A stretch of DNA of 64,000 nucleotides, taken from NCBI RefSeq assembly GCF_009737085.1, contig NZ_WOVL01000006.1:124001-188000 (forward strand), read 5' to 3'. This document shows, piece after piece, positions 34,906-44,192 of the stretch (positions are counted from its first letter, which is position 1; every line of letters starts with the position of its first letter). Both the position numbers and the translations under genes were made by a program. Origin of the DNA: Paenibacillus sp. NEAU-GSW1 (GTDB lineage Bacteria; Bacillota; Bacilli; Paenibacillales; Paenibacillaceae). The notes beneath the pieces were generated by a model. The model was given only the letters and a program-made list of their open reading frames with translations. It did not search any database and was not told the origin of the DNA.

Positions 34906-35241
34906 TCAATGCGTTTGGTTCGATTGGGATGACGATTCCGCCATAATTTGATCCGCTTGCGCCTTCAGTTTTGGGTCGCTGTTTACGAGCGCTTCAATCT
35001 GTGCCCAGCTTCCTTCTGATTTTGCGGCGGTACCGTCTGTACGCTTTGGGGCGGACGATACCGCCTGCGCCTTCCAATTCGCTGAATTTGTCATCATCGA
35101 TACGGTTTTCCGGCCAACCATGGAGCATGCGCTCGCCAGCGCTGCAGACGCCCATGCAGCCGTTCCCGGCCGTTTACGAGCAACATATACCGCAGCAGCC
35201 ATCCCGAGCACGCTGCCGAACAAAAATCCGCCAAGCTTCAT
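34906..35241 (-). CDS. YtxH-like small membrane-anchored protein, unknown function
   Basis: A 111-aa protein with a glycine-rich N-terminal membrane segment (GGFLFGSVLGMAAAVYVARKRPG) and a polar, low-complexity C-terminal half. The arrangement resembles YtxH-type envelope proteins. It is transcribed divergently from the polysaccharide deacetylase. No function can be read from it. Confidence 0.65.
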   Translation of the reverse strand: MKLGGFLFGSVLGMAAAVYVARKRPGTAAWASAALASACSMVGRKTVSMMTNSANWKAQAVSSAPKRTDGTAAKSEGSWAQIEALVNSDPKLKAQADQIMAESSSQSNQTH

Positions 35242-35398
35242 AGGGCATAACCTCCTGTAAATGTTGTTTCAACCATTAGGTTGGCTTGCACAATGAATCG
35301 CCATCCTGCTAAAAAAAAGGAAACTTGATTAGCGGCGGCGAATTCCGAATATGCTACAATTAAATGCACAACTTGAGCTGCAGCGGAGGGATTACAAG

Positions 35399-36286
35399 AT
35401 GAACTTAAAACAAAAGCGCAGAAGGCAAGCTTCTCTGCTCGGCGCAGCGGCTGTCATTGCCGCCACAGCTTTGCTTGCGGGATGCGGCGGCGCCGCGCAA
35501 ACGAACAGCAAAGACAAAGGGTCAGATCAGCCGTCGTCGGCTGCTGAAAGCCCGGCACCGTCGCCGACTGAACAGGCGAAACCGGCTTCTCCATCGCCGA
35601 CTGCCGCCCCGGAAGCTTCGGCATCTACGGCGCCGGCAATATCCGAACCGGCCAAACCGCTTTACAAAATGAGCAGCGTCTATCGCTTCTCACCAATCGA
35701 GGAAGGCACAGAGAAAAAAGTCGTTTTACTTACGTTCGACGACGGACCGAAAGACGAAGCCGTGCTGACATCCATGCTTGACACGCTTGATAAGCATAAA
35801 GCGAAGGCGATCTTTTTCGTTAACGGCTATCGCGTAAAGCAAAATCCGGAGCTTCTAAAACTTATTCACGAGCGAGGGCAAACCATAGGCAATCATTCGT
35901 GGGATCATATCGATTTGAAGAAGGAAAATGAAGAAAAAATCGAACAGCAAATCGGGGACGTTCAAAAGGACGTTGAGGCTATTGTCGGCGAACCGCCGCG
36001 GTTTTTCCGTCCGCCATACGGCTCAGGCGGCGACAAAGTGAAGGAAATAGCAAAAAACCACGGCCTGTTGTTCATGACGTGGTCGAACGGTTCGCTTGAT
36101 TGGGAACAAAAATCACCTGGGAAGCCTGATGAAGTCATTGCAAATGTACTTGATCAGCTTCATCCCGGCGCCAATATTTTAATGCACGAATTGGGATGGA
36201 CAGCGGAAGCGCTTGACGGCCTGCTTACGAAACTGGAAGAAAAAGGATACGGATTTATTGATCCTTCTACTATCGAATTGCCGTAA
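35399..36286 (+). CDS. Polysaccharide deacetylase lipoprotein
   Basis: Removes acetyl groups from N-acetylglucosamine-type polymers at the cell surface. The 295-aa protein has a lipobox (TALLAGCGG), a Ser/Pro/Ala-rich linker (about residues 30-85) and a NodB domain with TFDDGPKDE (catalytic and metal aspartates), GNHSWDH (metal histidines), RPPYGSGGD and late LMHE. ATG at 35399 follows GGAGGG. Confidence 0.94.
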   Translation: MNLKQKRRRQASLLGAAAVIAATALLAGCGGAAQTNSKDKGSDQPSSAAESPAPSPTEQAKPASPSPTAAPEASASTAPAISEPAKPLYKMSSVYRFSPIEEGTEKKVVLLTFDDGPKDEAVLTSMLDTLDKHKAKAIFFVNGYRVKQNPELLKLIHERGQTIGNHSWDHIDLKKENEEKIEQQIGDVQKDVEAIVGEPPRFFRPPYGSGGDKVKEIAKNHGLLFMTWSNGSLDWEQKSPGKPDEVIANVLDQLHPGANILMHELGWTAEALDGLLTKLEEKGYGFIDPSTIELP

Positions 36287-36314
36287 TCGACCAAGCTGTC
36301 AAAGCGCAATATAT

Positions 36315-36554
36315 CTATCCGTAATTCCCGTACTTGAAGCCGTACCAGAACAGTCCGGCAACGAGCACCACAAATAAAATAAAAAGAACGTTATAATACC
36401 ATTTTGTTACCTTCTGAGCATTCGAAGGAAATTTCTTTCTTCTGGGCGGCAGCTGCGCCTCGGCATTCGAAGCGTTATCGATGCCAGGCGGGGATGCCGC
36501 CTGCTCATGCTGTCGCCTTCTTCTCGACTCTCCGAATTTCTGCACCCGGCTCAT
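36315..36554 (-). CDS. Small single-pass membrane protein (79 aa)
   Basis: Basic, disordered N-terminal half (MSRVQKFGESRRRRQ) and one hydrophobic helix near the C-terminus (VLFILFVVLVAGLFWYGF). ATG at 36554 follows AGGAGCAGGAGC and lies three bases beyond the stop of the CPBP gene, so it is coupled to it. Function unknown; possibly a partner of the protease. Confidence 0.72.
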   Translation of the reverse strand: MSRVQKFGESRRRRQHEQAASPPGIDNASNAEAQLPPRRKKFPSNAQKVTKWYYNVLFILFVVLVAGLFWYGFKYGNYG

Positions 36555-36556
36555 AC

Positions 36557-37156
36557 TTAATGCTCCTGCTCCTTCCTGAAACGAATCATTAATCCCATAA
36601 TAAAATCGACCAAGAAATGCGCGATAATAGGCGCCCAAAGCGTATCCGTCTGTTGATAAATCCAGCCTAACCCATAGCTGATCGAAAAAACAAGTGCCGT
36701 TGGTATCCAATGTCTTAAATAACGAACATGAATGGTCGCGAAAACGATACTTGTCCAGTAAGGACCAATAGCATGCTGCACCGCACCTCGGAACAACAAC
36801 TCTTCGCAAACGGCCACAACAAGAGATAGTACGGCAATATGCCAAACCGGTCTCGTTTTAAAAATACGGTCATTTACGCCTCCGTCGTCCGCCGCCTCCT
36901 CCGGTACCCATCGCGAAATTAGCAAATCAATTGCAATAACGGCGGCCGCTAACCCGACTCCCCAATAGACATAATCCAACGTTTTAGGAAAATGGAATAA
37001 ATGAATTATGTTCTGACGCTGAAATAATACCCATATCAAACCGATAATAAAAGTAAGGCCTTGCGTCATGTAAAGGTTGATCAGCAGCATGCGATCGTCA
37101 AGTTCGCCAACCTGCACTCTGCGCACTTTAATTTTTCGGATGTCGAATTTTTTCAT
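36557..37156 (-). CDS. CPBP-family intramembrane metalloprotease
   Basis: Hydrophobic protein with the ABI/CPBP motifs EELLFRG (glutamate pair) and later histidines in FATIHVRY and APIIAHFLVDFIMG. Such proteins process peptides or confer self-immunity. I favour the ATG at 37156 (199 aa), after GGCGGG; an ATG at 37183 is also possible. Coupled to the downstream 79-aa gene. Confidence 0.85.
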   Translation of the reverse strand: MKKFDIRKIKVRRVQVGELDDRMLLINLYMTQGLTFIIGLIWVLFQRQNIIHLFHFPKTLDYVYWGVGLAAAVIAIDLLISRWVPEEAADDGGVNDRIFKTRPVWHIAVLSLVVAVCEELLFRGAVQHAIGPYWTSIVFATIHVRYLRHWIPTALVFSISYGLGWIYQQTDTLWAPIIAHFLVDFIMGLMIRFRKEQEH

Positions 37157-37260
37157 ATTTTCCCGCCATTCTAGAAGGTTCATATTTTCTTTTACGATCA
37201 TTTCACCTATACTGGGAGAACACAAACCACATCCATATATTACATAGAAGGAGATTTGTG

Positions 37261-38181
37261 ATGGAGAAACGATTAACTCGCACCGCCATGTTTTTTAGTG
37301 TAGGCTTTGTATTTATGGTTGCCTGTGCAGCAGCCGCCTTTTTCTTCGGTTTAAAGCTGGGAACCGAGAAAGCCGAAGCAGCTTATGAAAAGGAACAACT
37401 GGAAAGCGAAGCGGCTCAAGTCTCGACGCCCTACCAGCAGCAAGACTTGGTATCATTCTATCATACCGTATTTTTACCTTACCGAGAATTTCAATCCGAA
37501 TGGCAAAAAGCGATAAATAAGCTTGCGCAAGGGCAACAATCCGAAGCGGTGTCCATGTTGGATGGACTTAGCGATCTAGCGAGCCGCAAACGGAATGACG
37601 CCGCTTCATTCGATATGCAAAAGTCGCCTTTGCTTGGACAAGCTCAAGCAAACATCATTAACAGCTTGAAGCAATTTGAGAAAGCATCCGACAAAGCGGT
37701 GTCATTGTCAAAGAGCGCTGAAGGACAACAGCTCATTGCCGCAATCGGCAAAGAAGAATCCTATAAGTCTGCCGTATCCAACGCGCTTGCCGCTCAGCAA
37801 TCATATTATGCGGCAATGATGAAATGGGGCGCTTCCGTCGATCCTGAAATTCCGAGCGACTATACATCGACAAGCATTATGGAAATTTCCCAATGGAAGG
37901 CTCTCCCGTTAATCGTTAAAAATAAGCTGATGGCTGACCAACTGAACAAACGGAAGCAGCTAATGTCGTTTTATCCGCAAGATTTAACGAGCCGCGTGGA
38001 CGAGTTCATCAAGAACGGCCAGCAGTCGTCAATGAAGGTTCGTTCCGTTTCGGCAATTGTTGATTTGCTTATTAATACGAAGGCCGTTCGCTACGGCGAT
38101 TTTATTGAGAACAAAGCGGCTTTGTACGATAATGAAATGCTTCCGCAACTGCCGTTCTATTATCAGGAAATTGTGAATTAA
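37261..38181 (+). CDS. Membrane-anchored protein of unknown function (306 aa)
   Basis: One N-terminal membrane helix (about residues 9-30) followed by an extracytoplasmic, mostly helical region rich in Gln, Ser, Ala and Lys. No cysteine-based or catalytic motif is seen. ATG at 37261 follows AGGAG by seven bases. It is divergent from the CPBP gene, and its stop overlaps the stop of the rhodanese gene by four bases (convergent). Confidence 0.75.
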   Translation: MEKRLTRTAMFFSVGFVFMVACAAAAFFFGLKLGTEKAEAAYEKEQLESEAAQVSTPYQQQDLVSFYHTVFLPYREFQSEWQKAINKLAQGQQSEAVSMLDGLSDLASRKRNDAASFDMQKSPLLGQAQANIINSLKQFEKASDKAVSLSKSAEGQQLIAAIGKEESYKSAVSNALAAQQSYYAAMMKWGASVDPEIPSDYTSTSIMEISQWKALPLIVKNKLMADQLNKRKQLMSFYPQDLTSRVDEFIKNGQQSSMKVRSVSAIVDLLINTKAVRYGDFIENKAALYDNEMLPQLPFYYQEIVN

Positions 38182-38504
38182 TCATATTGAAACCCTTGCA
38201 GCAAGGCTATGGCAGCCATTCCTCCTTCGACATTGAAGAGGTTGCCGTAGCCTTGTTCTTGTAAATAGCGGCATACAGCTAAGCTGCGGACGCCATGCGC
38301 GCATACGATATAAATCGGTTTATCATCCTCGAGCTCGCCCAGACGATGCGGGATCGTGTTCATTGGAATAAGGCGAGTAGCTTCTATGTGATAATAGTCC
38401 CATTCCTGCGGCTCGCGAACATCAATAATTTGCTCGGGTAAAAAATGGGCTTCGTTCATCCGCTCGAGCAATTGTTCAGCACTAATACTTCGTATTTGAT
38501 TCAT
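38178..38504 (-). CDS. Single-domain rhodanese-like protein
   Basis: The 108-aa protein has the rhodanese fold signatures IIDVREPQEWDYYHIEATRLIPM and a catalytic loop CAHGVRS, with cysteine near residue 73. Probably a sulfur carrier or transferase. It is transcribed away from serA. Confidence 0.93.
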   Translation of the reverse strand: MNQIRSISAEQLLERMNEAHFLPEQIIDVREPQEWDYYHIEATRLIPMNTIPHRLGELEDDKPIYIVCAHGVRSLAVCRYLQEQGYGNLFNVEGGMAAIALLQGFQYD

Positions 38505-38599
38505 GATGGCAACTCCCTATACTCGCAATATTTCTAGGTATAATGGTTGAATCATAACGAAAATTTCACAATTGAGCAAGTTTGGTCATTGCAATTGAT

Positions 38600-38940
38600 C
38601 ACCTGATTGCTATAAAATAGAAAAGGTCGTCCAGTATGAATTTAGTCGAAATTTGACGGTTCGTTCCGACTCACAATGTCCGGCTCTTGCCTCGCGGTAC
38701 AGAGACGGTGTTTTTTTTCCACATCGGAAAATGGAAATGCATTAAAGCGTTAAAGTGAAAACATCAACCGATCGGCGACAAAGGAAACCGAAGCCCGATA
38801 ACGCGATAGCTTGCGTTGGGATGAAGGTTTACTTATTCGCCTTTCAATATTAAAGAAAAAGAATTTGCACCGCCAGACGTTTTACGGATGTATTCGATGC
38901 CGTTTACCGTTTGGCAATACGTTTAGGAGGAAATCTGCAC
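38600..38940 (+). other. Long unexplained serA leader
   Basis: The 436-bp gap between the rhodanese gene and serA holds no frame I trust. Within it, about 38760-38835 can fold: CCC and AACGC pair with GCGTT and GGG around an 8-nt loop, with a 3-nt GAT bulge on the 5' side. I could not match it to T-box, SAM, glycine, c-di-GMP or other riboswitch consensus, and there is no clear terminator before serA. It may be a translational regulator or simply a long untranslated leader. Confidence 0.4.
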
Positions 38941-40533
38941 ATGTTTAAAGTTCTAGTATCCGACCCGATCAGCGATCTGGGCATTCAAAAACTGGTCGAC
39001 GCGGAAGATGTCATTGTCGACAAAAACCCTGGTCTTAGCGAAGACGAGCTTGTTGCCATCATCGGCGACTATGACGCTCTTCTCGTTCGCAGCCAAACAC
39101 GCGTTACGCCGCGCATCATGGAAGCCGGCAAAAAACTGAAGGTTGTCGGCCGCGCAGGCGTTGGCGTTGACAATATTGACCTTCAAGCGGCGACGCAGCA
39201 AGGCATTATCGTTATCAATGCGCCAGACGGCAACACAATTACAACTTGCGAGCATACTTTTGCGATGATCATGGCTGTTGCTCGTCACATTCCGCAAGCC
39301 TATTTGAAAACGGTCACCGGCGTATGGGACCGCAAATCGTTCCTGGGCGTTGAACTGCGCACGAAAGTACTCGGCGTACTCGGCATGGGCCGAATCGGCA
39401 GTGAAGTAGCGAAACGCGCGAAAGCATTCGGTATGGAAATTATGGGTTATGACCCGTTCATGACGGAAGAGCGCGCAGAGAAGCTTGGCATTAAGCTGGC
39501 AAGCGTTGACGAAATCGTCCGCAATGCTGACTTCATGACGGTGCATACGCCGATGACTCCTGAAACTCGCCATATGATCGGTAAAAAGCAATTCGAAGTG
39601 ATGAAGCCTGGCATGCGCATCGTGAACTGCGCACGCGGCGGTATTATCGACGAGATCGCTCTCGTTGACGCTATCGACAAAGGCATCGTTGCCGGCGCCG
39701 CATTCGACGTATTCGAAGTTGAGCCGCCAGCAGCTGATCATCCTTTCCTAAAGAACCCTAAAATTATCGTAACGCCTCACCTTGGCGCATCGACAGTAGA
39801 AGCACAAGAAAACGTTGCGATCGACGTTTCCGAGCAAGTGCTACACATCCTGCGTGACGAGCCGTTCAGCAACGCGGTTAACATGCCTCCTATCCCTGCG
39901 AACCTGGCAAGCAAATTGCAGCCATACTACACGCTGGGCGAGAAGCTCGGTAACTTCATCGCGCAAATTACGGAAGGCGCCGTTCAAGAAATTACAGTCG
40001 GCTACTCCGGCGAACTGGCTGAGGTTGACACTCAACCGCTCACTCGTTACATCGTCAAAGGCGTGCTGTCGCATCATTTGGGCGCTGAGAACGTAAACGT
40101 GGTTAACTCGATGCATCTTGCCAAAGAGCGCGATGTGAACGTTGTAGTTAACAAATCGCATGCGGCAAAAGATTTTACGAACCTTGTGTCCGTATCGCTG
40201 CGCACGAAGAAAGAAGAGCGTTCCGTTGCTGGTACGCTGCTCACTGGTTACGGCCCGCGCGTAGTCCAAATTGACAAGTTCCCAGTCGATGTTACGCCTG
40301 AAGGCAACTTGATTCTGATCTCGCACAACGACAAACCAGGCATCATCGGCCGCGTCGGCACGCTGCTTGGCAGCAATGACGTCAACATCGCTACGATGCA
40401 GGTTGGACGCCAGCTTGTAGGCGGATCGGCAATCATGGTGCTGACAGTTGATAAAGGCGCTGACAAAGCGATTCTGGAGCAACTGACTGAACTGGCAGAC
40501 CTCAACTCCGCGAAAGAAATAACGCTTAACTAA
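38941..40533 (+). CDS. serA: D-3-phosphoglycerate dehydrogenase
   Basis: First step of serine synthesis. The 530-aa protein has the long form: NAD-binding domain with GMGRIGSEVAKRAKAFGM, substrate motif NCARGGIIDE, catalytic H in TPHLGASTVEAQ, then an intervening domain and a C-terminal ACT domain (ILISHNDKPGIIGRVGTLLG) for serine feedback. ATG at 38941 follows AGGAGG. It faces resE, as serA does near the res genes in B. subtilis. Confidence 0.97.
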   Translation: MFKVLVSDPISDLGIQKLVDAEDVIVDKNPGLSEDELVAIIGDYDALLVRSQTRVTPRIMEAGKKLKVVGRAGVGVDNIDLQAATQQGIIVINAPDGNTITTCEHTFAMIMAVARHIPQAYLKTVTGVWDRKSFLGVELRTKVLGVLGMGRIGSEVAKRAKAFGMEIMGYDPFMTEERAEKLGIKLASVDEIVRNADFMTVHTPMTPETRHMIGKKQFEVMKPGMRIVNCARGGIIDEIALVDAIDKGIVAGAAFDVFEVEPPAADHPFLKNPKIIVTPHLGASTVEAQENVAIDVSEQVLHILRDEPFSNAVNMPPIPANLASKLQPYYTLGEKLGNFIAQITEGAVQEITVGYSGELAEVDTQPLTRYIVKGVLSHHLGAENVNVVNSMHLAKERDVNVVVNKSHAAKDFTNLVSVSLRTKKEERSVAGTLLTGYGPRVVQIDKFPVDVTPEGNLILISHNDKPGIIGRVGTLLGSNDVNIATMQVGRQLVGGSAIMVLTVDKGADKAILEQLTELADLNSAKEITLN

Positions 40534-40542
40534 TAGATGTGA

Positions 40543-40580
40543 AAAAAGGTAAAGCAGCTTGGGCTGCTTTACCTTTTTTG
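40543..40580 (+). terminator. Terminator after serA
   Basis: AAAAGGTAAAGCAGC pairs with GCTGCTTTACCTTTT around a TTGG loop and continues into TTTTTT, ten bases after the serA stop. Confidence 0.93.
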
Positions 40581-40691
40581 TTCACTATTTATCTCTTCCC
40601 TTACCTATTTAGGCAGTCCCTTCTATCAACGCTGTTCCTTCGCGCACAGCGCCATTGTTCCACGTACAACAAGATTATTACCGTTCATTCA

Positions 40692-40723
40692 ACAAAAAGA
40701 GCGTTCCTCTCAGGGAACGCTCT
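40692..40723 (-). terminator. Terminator after resE
   Basis: On the minus strand GAGCGTTCC pairs with GGAACGCTC and is followed by TTTTTG, immediately after the resE stop. The 110 bases between the two convergent terminators hold nothing recognisable. Confidence 0.92.
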
Positions 40724-40725
40724 CA

Positions 40726-42189
40726 TTACGAATGCCTCGTTTCGACAGGAAGCAACAGCGTGAACGTTGTGCCTTTGCCCAGAACGCTGTCTACTTCAAT
40801 TCTGCCATGATGCTGGGTAACGATATTTTTTACAATTGCCAGCCCTAAGCCAGTCCCACCGGATGCGCCGCGCTTACGCGCTTTGTCCGCCTTATAAAAT
40901 CGCTCAAATATATAGGGGACATCTTCACTCGGAATGCCCTGCCCTTCATCCTTCACTTTGAGCAGCACATATCCGCGTCCGTTCACATCGGCGAGCTCGC
41001 CTGATATCGATATGTTTTTACCAGATGGCGTATGCCGAAGCGCATTGTCGAGTAGATTGGTCATTACCTGTTCGATACGGTCCTCGTCGGCTCCCATTAC
41101 CGTCAACGGCTCTTCCGGCAATGTCGCGTAGAGCGATACCTCGCGTTCCTTTGCATAGACTTGGAATTTGCGGTGTACACGCTTGACAAGCTGTCTTAAA
41201 TCAACCTGCTGAAGATTTAACTCGACATGCCCTGCTTCCATCCTCGCCATATCTAGAAAATCGTTGACCAGCCTGCCCATACGCAACGATTCGTCGTAAA
41301 TGACCTGAACGAGCTCCTTCCGCTCTTCCGGCGAGGCAACGATATCGTCCAGCAACGCTTCGCTATAGCCTTGAAGCATTGACAGCGGCGTACGAATCTC
41401 GTGCGATACGTTTGCGACGAAATCGCGCCGCAGCTTCTCCAGCTTATGCTCCTCAGTTACATTACGGATAACGGCAACCGCCCCGCGGCTAATGCCCTCC
41501 GTAATAAGAGGCGCCATTGCAACCGACCATACGCTGTTATGCACTTGAACTCTTTCGGTGAAGTCTCTTCCTTCCGTCAACACCGTCTGGAACGTGTCGC
41601 GCAAAGGCCCCGGTACGCTCGAGTACGGCGAACCTTCCGCCAAGTCATGCCAATCCTGCTCAAAATCGTTCCAGCGTGTCAGCAATATTTGGCCGGGAGG
41701 ATTCGTCAAAATCACTTTTCCTTCTGCGTCAAACGTTATGACAGCGTCTCCCATGCTTCGAAGGATGCTGGACAGATGCTCTTTCTCATGACTTAAATCA
41801 TGAATCAGTTTATCGAGCTGTCCGGTCATATGATTGAACGTATTCGCCAGTTGGCCGATCTCATCACTTGATACGATGTTAACTTGCGTCTTGTAATCGC
41901 CCTGCGAGATTGAATCGGCCGCCTTCTTCAGCTGCAAGAGCGGCTGCTGAATTTTGGATGAGAGAAAAAAAGCGAAAAACGTAGACATCAGAAAGCCGAT
42001 GACGGCTACAACGATAAAGACAAGCTTAATTTTTTGCTGGTTATCGGCGAAGGCGAAATCGATATATTGCAGCAAGAACACGCCTAGGATAAGCAGAACG
42101 ATCGCGACGAGCACAATAATCGTCAGCCAAAGCTTGCCTACAACGCTATGAAGCAAGTTGCCGATCCAGCTGTTCCGGAAAAATTTCAT
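40726..42189 (-). CDS. resE: Sensor histidine kinase ResE
   Basis: Partner of ResD in sensing oxygen limitation or redox state. From the ATG at 42189 (overlapping the resD stop in TAATG) it has 487 aa: membrane helices at about 20-43 and 56-78, HAMP at 79-131, PAS at about 138-245, HisKA with phospho-accepting H263 in NVSHEIRTPLS, and HATPase motifs NLLDNALRHTP, DEGQGIP and GGTGLGLAIVK. Only about 12 residues separate the two membrane helices, so it lacks the large external domain of B. subtilis ResE. Confidence 0.93.
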   Translation of the reverse strand: MKFFRNSWIGNLLHSVVGKLWLTIIVLVAIVLLILGVFLLQYIDFAFADNQQKIKLVFIVVAVIGFLMSTFFAFFLSSKIQQPLLQLKKAADSISQGDYKTQVNIVSSDEIGQLANTFNHMTGQLDKLIHDLSHEKEHLSSILRSMGDAVITFDAEGKVILTNPPGQILLTRWNDFEQDWHDLAEGSPYSSVPGPLRDTFQTVLTEGRDFTERVQVHNSVWSVAMAPLITEGISRGAVAVIRNVTEEHKLEKLRRDFVANVSHEIRTPLSMLQGYSEALLDDIVASPEERKELVQVIYDESLRMGRLVNDFLDMARMEAGHVELNLQQVDLRQLVKRVHRKFQVYAKEREVSLYATLPEEPLTVMGADEDRIEQVMTNLLDNALRHTPSGKNISISGELADVNGRGYVLLKVKDEGQGIPSEDVPYIFERFYKADKARKRGASGGTGLGLAIVKNIVTQHHGRIEVDSVLGKGTTFTLLLPVETRHS

Positions 42190-42899
42190 TACTTCGGAAC
42201 CTCTAGCTTGTAGCCGACGCCCCATACCGTCGTAATCATCGACGCCGCATCGGCCGAAACCTTGTTCAGTTTCTCGCGAAGTCGTTTCACATGCGTATCG
42301 ACCGTCCGCAAGTCGCCGAAAAACTCATAGTTCCATACATCTTTAAGGAGCTCCTCGCGGGAAAATACTTTGTCCGGCGAAACAGCCAAGTAGTGCAGCA
42401 ACTCGTATTCCTTAGGCGTCAGACTCACTTCTTGCCCGCCTGCAGTAACCCGGTGAGCGTCATGCTCGATTACAAGATGCGGGAATACGATGTTATTGCT
42501 GGAGTTGCTTTCTTTCGTCAGGAACGCGGTCGCGGATGACCGCCGCAAAATCGCTTTGACACGGTAAATGACTTCGCGCGGACTAAACGGCTTGACGACA
42601 TAATCGTCTGCTCCCACTTCAAAGCCTTGCACGCGGTTCATTTCCTCGCCTTTTGCCGTCAGCATAATGACCGGCGTTGCTTTCACTTGGCGAAGCCTTG
42701 AGCACACTTCAACGCCGTCAATGCCCGGCAGCATGACATCGAGCAAAATAAGCGCGTAATCAGATGCGGTTGCAAGACGAAGCGCTGTTTCTCCATCCTC
42801 CGCTTCGTCGATCGCATACCCTTCTTTCTCCAGGTACATTTTCAAAAGCCGGCGAATCCGTTCCTCATCATCGACAACTAAAATACGGCTGGCCATCAT
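42189..42899 (-). CDS. resD: Response regulator ResD
   Basis: OmpR-type DNA-binding regulator of respiration genes. Receiver domain with DDE near residue 10-12, phosphorylated D54 (LLDVMLPG) and conserved lysine in VVKPFSPRE. C-terminal winged helix with LTPKEYELLHYLA and RTVDTHVKRLREKL. Starts with MM; GGGAG upstream. Order resD-resE follows resABC as in B. subtilis. Confidence 0.96.
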   Translation of the reverse strand: MMASRILVVDDEERIRRLLKMYLEKEGYAIDEAEDGETALRLATASDYALILLDVMLPGIDGVEVCSRLRQVKATPVIMLTAKGEEMNRVQGFEVGADDYVVKPFSPREVIYRVKAILRRSSATAFLTKESNSSNNIVFPHLVIEHDAHRVTAGGQEVSLTPKEYELLHYLAVSPDKVFSREELLKDVWNYEFFGDLRTVDTHVKRLREKLNKVSADAASMITTVWGVGYKLEVPK

Positions 42900-42932
42900 G
42901 CTGGACCGCTCCCTTCTATAGTTAAGAATTAT

Positions 42933-44192
42933 TTATACGCCTGCATAGGAATGCAACCCAGCGATTATCAGGTTAACCCCTACTAGAGTGAACAGAATAA
43001 CTACAAAGCCGATTACCGCTAGCCAAGAGGAACGCGTTCCCTGCCAGCCGCGCGACAATCTGAAATGCAAGTATGCGCTATAGTATAGCCAAGAAATAAG
43101 CGCCCAAACTTCTTTTGGATCCCAACCCCAGAATCTGCCCCACGCCTTTTCCGCCCAAATCATGGCGAAGATCAGAGCGCCAAGCGTAAAGATCGGGAAG
43201 CCGATCGCGATGGAACGATAGCTGATTTCATCCAAATCTTCCGGATCGATGCCGTCCATCAAAGGATGGATAACAGCGCCTAGACGTTTGCGGAGCAAGA
43301 GGCGAAGCAAGCCATAGATGATCGAGCCTGCAATAATTGACCAAATAACCGTGTTCAGCTTGCGGCCGGCGTTAACGCCGTTCATCCAAGACGGAGCTTC
43401 AAACAGCGGTTTATCCATTCCGAGGAATGTGTCCATCGATTCTGTTTGGCTGTTGTAAGGCTTAAAGATTGGCGGCAGCGTATATTCGACTGCTTCCTGT
43501 GTCGTTGCCTCGGTACCTTTGCTGTCGATAACCGATTTTTCTTGTATAAAGTTAGCTTCGTAGCCCATGCCTCGGAAGGCGAATACAGCTACAACAAAGC
43601 CGATAACAATAATGAGTGTATAGAGAGAAAACTCCACCCAAAATTGCGACCGTTTCGCTTCTTTCGACGTTTGCTTGAAATCGACGACACGGAGCAAGTA
43701 CATGAGGCCGGCCGCGAAGCCTACTGCGAAGAATGCTTCGCCAAGAGCGGCGGTCGTAACGTGCACTTTCAGCCAAATCGAGTCAAGAGCCGGAATAAGC
43801 GGCTGCACCTCTTGCGGGAAAACGGCCGCATAGGCAACTACGATAACGGTAAGCGGCAATGCAAACATGCCTAGAAGCGGCTTTTTGTAAATCGCGTAAA
43901 CAATCGTAAAAGCAATCATTATGGCCATGCCAAGAAAAGTAATAAATTCGTACATATTGCTTGTCGGAATTTGGCCGCTTCCGATCCAACGGGTGAAGAA
44001 GAACGTCAAATGGCCAAGCAGGCCAAGCGTTGAAGTAACGAAAGCGACACGTCCCCACTTCTTCTCATGCGCTTCCGGATCGCGGTTGCTCCATTTTTTC
44101 CCTGCAATCGCGATTACGTAGAACAGAAATGCAAAACAATACAAGAAGAAAGCAACGATAAATGAATCGCTGCTGAAATCAACTAAACTCAC
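42933..44192 (-). CDS. resC: Cytochrome c biogenesis protein ResC (CcsB/CcsA family)
   Basis: Heme-handling membrane subunit of the system II cytochrome c synthase, working with ResB. The 419-aa protein has about eight hydrophobic segments and the tryptophan-rich heme motif WGRFWGWDPKEVWALISWL near the C-terminus, plus conserved histidines. GTG start overlaps the resB stop in GTGA. Confidence 0.95.
   Translation of the reverse strand: MSLVDFSSDSFIVAFFLYCFAFLFYVIAIAGKKWSNRDPEAHEKKWGRVAFVTSTLGLLGHLTFFFTRWIGSGQIPTSNMYEFITFLGMAIMIAFTIVYAIYKKPLLGMFALPLTVIVVAYAAVFPQEVQPLIPALDSIWLKVHVTTAALGEAFFAVGFAAGLMYLLRVVDFKQTSKEAKRSQFWVEFSLYTLIIVIGFVVAVFAFRGMGYEANFIQEKSVIDSKGTEATTQEAVEYTLPPIFKPYNSQTESMDTFLGMDKPLFEAPSWMNGVNAGRKLNTVIWSIIAGSIIYGLLRLLLRKRLGAVIHPLMDGIDPEDLDEISYRSIAIGFPIFTLGALIFAMIWAEKAWGRFWGWDPKEVWALISWLYYSAYLHFRLSRGWQGTRSSWLAVIGFVVILFTLVGVNLIIAGLHSYAGV

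Noticed and set aside
38505..38940. Known riboswitch or T-box before serA
   Set aside because: Checked by eye against T-box, SAM, glycine, lysine, c-di-GMP and THF consensus features without a match.
38953..39741. Long frame on the opposite strand of serA
   Set aside because: Antisense shadow of a clearly conserved gene; no ribosome site or family features.
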